A stretch of 64,000 nt of DNA, from contig CBDBLZ010000021.1 in NCBI GenBank assembly GCA_965207385.1, positions 1,414,441 through 1,478,440 of the forward strand, read 5' to 3'. Shown here one piece after another: positions 60,947-64,000 of the stretch (position 1 is its first letter; the number at the start of each line of letters is the position of its first letter). Source of the stretch: CAZXEU01 sp965207385 (GTDB lineage: Bacteria > Bacteroidota > Rhodothermia > Rhodothermales > Bin80). The notes beneath the pieces are model-generated. The model was given only the letters and a program-made list of their open reading frames with translations, was not told the origin of the DNA and ran no database searches. A program made the translations under genes and the position numbers.

Positions 60947-62026
60947 CTACGCTACGGTCACAGACTTGTCCAGGTAGACATTCTGGATTGCGTTCAGGAT
61001 ACCGATGCCTTCCTGCATGGGCCGCTGGAAGGCCTTCCGCCCGGAGATCAGCCCCATTCCTCCGGCCCTTTTGTTGACTACAGCCGTCGTGACGGCCTGC
61101 AACAGGTCATTGGCGCCCGAAGCTCCGCCGGAATTGATCAGGCCGCATCTTCCCATATAGCAATTCGCAACCTGATAGCGGGTGAGATCGATCGGATGGT
61201 CTGATGCGAGCTTTGTATAAATGCGCTCGTCGAATTTGCCGTAACGGGCGCTGCCCTGGTTGAGCGCGGCATAGCCGCCGTTGGAGGTGGGCTGCTTCTG
61301 CTTGATTATATCGGCCTCAATAGTTACGCCAAGGTGATTGGCCTGTCCCGTCAGGTCCGCTGACGCCTCGTGGTTAACACCGTTGACCTTGAATACACTG
61401 TTGCGGACGTAGCACCAAAGGATGGTGGCCATCCCGAGCTCGTGTGCATGAGCGAATGCCTCTGTTACTTCCTGCAATTGCCGGTTCGAGTCAGCAGAGC
61501 CGAAATAGATTGTGGCACCTACGGCAACGCATCCCATGTCCCAGGCATTGTCAATGCTTGCAAACAGGATTTGATCATGCGTGTTGGGATAGGAGAGCAG
61601 CTCGTTGTGGTTGAACTTCAGAATGAACGGGATCTTGTGGGCATACTTTCGAGCCACCGAACCGAGTACGCCAAACGTGGAGGCCACCGCGTTGCAGCCT
61701 CCCTCGATCGCGAGACGCACAATGTTCTCCGGGTCAAAGTAAATTGGGTTCTTGGCGAAGGATGCCCCGCCTGAATGCTCGATTCCCTGATCCACGGGGA
61801 GAATGGAGAGATAGCCGGTGCCGGCAAGGCGGCCGTTTCCAAACAGCGTCTGCAGGGCGCGCAGCACGCGAGGATTGCGATCTGAGCCTCCCCATACCTC
61901 ATCTACAAAGTTCGGCCCCGGCAGGTGCAGGTTCTCCTTGGGGATGGTCCGGCACTTGTGGGCAAGGAGCTCGTCGGCAGAGCCCCCCAGGATGTCGGCT
62001 GTCGATTGTAAGGCTACGTCTAGCAT
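60947..62026 (-). CDS. fbaB: Class I fructose-bisphosphate aldolase
   Basis: Cleaves fructose 1,6-bisphosphate in glycolysis through a Schiff base. The 359-residue enzyme is of the DhnA/FbaB type. The substrate region is LSILPVDQGIEHSGG near residue 74; NCYMGRCGLINSGGASGAND near residue 291 and GMGLISGRKAFQRPM near residue 327 include the phosphate site and a conserved Lys. The length is normal for the bacterial FbaB group. It probably shares a transcript with the AAA ATPase downstream. An FAD oxidoreductase lies upstream on the same strand. Confidence 0.93.
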   Translation of the reverse strand: MLDVALQSTADILGGSADELLAHKCRTIPKENLHLPGPNFVDEVWGGSDRNPRVLRALQTLFGNGRLAGTGYLSILPVDQGIEHSGGASFAKNPIYFDPENIVRLAIEGGCNAVASTFGVLGSVARKYAHKIPFILKFNHNELLSYPNTHDQILFASIDNAWDMGCVAVGATIYFGSADSNRQLQEVTEAFAHAHELGMATILWCYVRNSVFKVNGVNHEASADLTGQANHLGVTIEADIIKQKQPTSNGGYAALNQGSARYGKFDERIYTKLASDHPIDLTRYQVANCYMGRCGLINSGGASGANDLLQAVTTAVVNKRAGGMGLISGRKAFQRPMQEGIGILNAIQNVYLDKSVTVA

Positions 62027-62175
62027 CTGTCTTTAGGAAAAGTGATGGAGTGCAATTCGGACGGTCGGTACGGTTCCCATTTCCGGAATTGGCAACAAAC
62101 TAGAAACGCCTCACATCACCGTGTGTGCCTGCGCAGCCAAGAAGCCTTGAATTACGGATGCGCTGCGGGACGCGG

Positions 62176-63228
62176 CTACGCATAGGAGACCCTCAGCTCC
62201 GGCGGAATGCTCTCCGGACAGTCCAGATAGCCGGCGATTTCCCGACCGATGAGAGCCGAAAACATGATCCCTTTTGAGCCCATGCCGGTAAGCACCCAGA
62301 GCCCTTGGCTGTCAGCCACGGGTCCAACCATCGGAAGGCGTGTGCCGGGAACCGTCACCCTGGCTCCTGCAAACTGCTCCAGCACCGGGGCTCGATTCAA
62401 GGCCGGCACCATCAGGGCCGCCTCGTTGAGGATAGTGCGCGACCGGGCGAGGGAAGGCTGCAGGTCGGTGAAACCTCGCTCGTACGTTGTGCCCACGACT
62501 ACGGTGCGCCCGGCGGGCACTACATAGCCGCTGCCGGTCAGGGGGACTTCAGTCCTGAGCGCGGAAGGGCGTGGACTGAGGACCAATTGCCCCTTGTTGG
62601 TCTTCAGGTTAAGCTGCCGGAGCTTCCTGAAATGCTGAAATCCGTAACCCAGTGCAAATATGATAATCCGCGCTCGAATGCGGCCTTTTTTCGTGGATAC
62701 GAAGCGCTCGTCGCCGTCTTCTCCCCAGGACTGGACGCGCGTTCGCAGGCAAAGGTCGGCTCCATTCCGGCGCGCCGCTTCCAGTAACGCATCTGTATAT
62801 GCCCGCGCGTTGAGAGTACCTCCCTGTCGCACGAACAGGGCTCCGAGCGGAGCGTGGACTCCAGGAAATCGCTCGCATACGGCGCCGTGCGAAAGCCAGG
62901 TCGCTGATTCGGGCAAGCGCGAGGCCAAGGCTTGAAAGTCTGATGCCTGCTTTGTGTCCAGGGCGCATCTCAAGACACCTTGCCCTTTGAAAAGGTGCGG
63001 GCATCCTGCTGCCGCAAGGGTTTCGCAAAGGGCGTCCAGAGCGGCAAATGCTTTCCAGACTACCCTTGCGTGCCGTCCTGCCAGCGGATTGACTATGCCC
63101 GCAGCGATCCTTGAGGAGCCGCCTCCTGCGTCAATAAGAAGGAGTTGGCAGCGAGAAGATAGCCGGAATGCCGCCGTCGCCCCGGCCAGTCCGCCTCCTA
63201 CTATTATGCAGTCATAGCGTGCGTTCAC
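62176..63228 (-). CDS. FAD-dependent oxidoreductase, D-amino-acid oxidase family
   Basis: A 350-residue flavoprotein of the DAO family. The FAD-binding Rossmann motif is IIVGGGLAGATAAFRL at residues 8-23, and a second glycine-rich motif TGMGSKGIMFSALIG near residue 315 closes the FAD site. The order resembles the oxidase half of MnmC and glycine oxidase. The methyltransferase half of MnmC is absent. It oxidises an amine or amino acid, substrate not known. It starts with GTG at 63228. tRNA-Arg is 50 bp away on the other strand. Confidence 0.83.
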   Translation of the reverse strand: MNARYDCIIVGGGLAGATAAFRLSSRCQLLLIDAGGGSSRIAAGIVNPLAGRHARVVWKAFAALDALCETLAAAGCPHLFKGQGVLRCALDTKQASDFQALASRLPESATWLSHGAVCERFPGVHAPLGALFVRQGGTLNARAYTDALLEAARRNGADLCLRTRVQSWGEDGDERFVSTKKGRIRARIIIFALGYGFQHFRKLRQLNLKTNKGQLVLSPRPSALRTEVPLTGSGYVVPAGRTVVVGTTYERGFTDLQPSLARSRTILNEAALMVPALNRAPVLEQFAGARVTVPGTRLPMVGPVADSQGLWVLTGMGSKGIMFSALIGREIAGYLDCPESIPPELRVSYA

Positions 63229-63277
63229 GGGCTCAGCAGAGGAACCGGCTGTATACGGGATTCGTTTTTGCGATCAC

Positions 63278-63354
<77 letters not shown>

Positions 63355-63430
63355 ATTCCTGATTAGCGCCTCCTGGAGTGAGTATTCAGAGTCATATTGG
63401 GTGGGACCGGAGCGTGCTTTGCCTGCACAA

Positions 63431-63482
63431 CGCGCGGATAAACGCGTGGAAATGCGCGGAAATGCGCAGATAAATGCGCGGA
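63431..63482. repeat. Five phased ~10-bp imperfect direct repeats
   Basis: Units start at 63431, 63441, 63451, 63461 and about 63473: CGCGCGGATA, AACGCGTGGA, AATGCGCGGA, AATGCGCAGA, AATGCGCGGA. The period is close to a DNA helical turn, so all repeats lie on one face. The array is 76 bp after the tRNA-Arg and 5 bp past the stop of the winged-helix relic. It could be protein-binding iterons or a remnant of a repeat element. Confidence 0.6.
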
Positions 63483-63487
63483 GCCGG

Positions 63488-63727
63488 TCAATTGACGACA
63501 GGCCTCTTCAATTTCCAGGAAGTACCGCACCCGCTTCCAGCGCTCTCTACCAGCTTGATCTTCCGAAGAAGAGCGAGGTGTTCCTGTACGGTTCGGCTGG
63601 CGGGCCGATTCCGAAGCAGACTCTCAATTGTAGAGATCGAATTGGGACCATTTGCGGCAAGTACTGCCAGAAGGTCGCGCCGGAGCGGGGAACAGTCATG
63701 GGAAGCACCACCGAGTGTGACGTAGGC
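63488..63727 (-). pseudogene. Relic of a winged-helix DNA-binding protein
   Basis: On the minus strand 79 codons are open between an in-frame TGA (63728-63730) and the stop at 63488-63490. They contain LRRDLLAVLAANGPN, then SRTVQEHLALLRKIKLVES followed by a wing-like GSGCGTSWKLKRP, the layout of a winged helix at the end of ArsR-type or ATP-binding regulators. No ATG, GTG or TTG starts it. In the same frame above the TGA, another stretch runs from a GTG at 63851-63853, so a single stop may interrupt one gene. A short real gene with an unusual start cannot be excluded. Confidence 0.45.
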
Positions 63728-63861
63728 TCAAGGCCGAGGACGCATCTGGACAGCTACGGTCCATCCTTTGAATTCGATTGGGGTTGGCTTTCGCTGCCGA
63801 AGCCGCCGGTCTTCGCTATCCCCGTGCCCCGGTAGGCACCGAGCCAGCCGCACGCGGACTA

Positions 63862-64000
63862 CTAGTGCACTCTGGCGACCGTGTTAGCCGCCACCAGCCG
63901 GGTCAGGATGTTTTCCTGCGTGCGTCCTGCCAGGGAGAGGCCGTGGGAGCCAAACCTGTGAATGCAGGCCGCCAGCCTACGGCGTCTCAATGTCCTGGCG
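63862..64000 (-). CDS. Unidentified protein, C-terminal fragment (partial)
   Basis: The minus-strand frame is open from the window edge to a TAG at 63862-63864, 45 codons. It ends with RTQENILTRLVAANTVARVH. The composition looks protein-like, with a likely helix, but I cannot name the family. It runs toward the winged-helix relic, so it could belong to the same unit. It is too short for a firm call. Confidence 0.35.
   Translation of the reverse strand, partial: ARTLRRRRLAACIHRFGSHGLSLAGRTQENILTRLVAANTVARVH

Overview
The window reads as chromosomal DNA of a marine or saline member of the Bacteroidota/Rhodothermota side of the tree (Rhodothermales- or Balneolales-like). The evidence is mixed but consistent. 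There is a PorZ-like propeller protein. A secreted subtilase carries a C-terminal beta domain of the type IX secretion sorting kind. A promoter upstream of efp matches the Bacteroidota consensus TTTG-N20-TAnnTTTG exactly. The bacillithiol enzyme BshB1 is present, as are several sodium-coupled transporters (AGCS, two NhaC, NSS). Base composition is fairly GC-rich by eye, which fits Rhodothermota better than Flavobacteriia. No 16S rRNA is present, so the placement is inference.

Layout. 1-2191: end of a sodium:alanine symporter and an NhaC antiporter. 2192-3532: 1.3 kb without a recognisable gene, ending in a structured leader before ribH. 3533-6361: ribH and a PorZ-like protein. 6410-6569: tRNA-His and tRNA-Glu. 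6532-12041: an exported DUF4105 protein (antisense into tRNA-Glu), nth, gpmI and sppA. 12202-15546: hrcA-grpE-dnaJ and a flavin reductase. 15725-29383: a long run of plus-strand housekeeping genes (leuS, bshB1, efp, accB, accC, gcvH, guaA, an LpoA-like TPR/periplasmic-binding protein, bamD, nadD, a PhoU-like protein, a thioredoxin-fold protein, NhaC). 29602-34758: a glutamine amidotransferase, prmC, a nitrilase-fold protein, a thioredoxin lipoprotein, a glycosyltransferase and plsC. 34787-42146: a DegP/HtrA protease, aroC, valS and a NodU/TobZ-type carbamoyltransferase. 42171-49345: MoeB-rhodanese, a divergent TrpF-like protein, an NTF2-like protein, purF, a CorC/CNNM protein and an NSS transporter. 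49547-54441: an RRM protein, ssb, mazG and the subtilase. 54438-58881: three exported amidohydrolase paralogues. 59111-63228: a Ycf46-like AAA ATPase, class I aldolase and an FAD oxidoreductase. 63278-64000: tRNA-Arg, 10-bp phased repeats, a winged-helix gene relic and the end of an unidentified gene.

Functionally the window is mostly core metabolism and translation (fatty acid initiation by AccB/AccC, purine synthesis by PurF/GuaA, three tRNA synthesis or modification genes, EF-P, PrmC). Envelope functions are layered on top (BamD, LpoA-like protein, DegP, SppA, T9SS-type proteins). I found no CRISPR array, prophage, intact insertion sequence, defence island or biosynthetic cluster.

The most unusual signals are listed here. 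Two of the three tandem amidohydrolases have lost their metal ligands. The ATPase is Ycf46-like with a degenerate first half. A 12-bp inverted repeat lies between ssb and mazG, and a 19-bp palindrome sits on the start codon of the CorC-like gene. Nth carries an extra zinc-knuckle-like tail. The nitrilase-fold protein lacks its catalytic lysine. The tRNA-Arg flank contains phased repeats and a gene relic.
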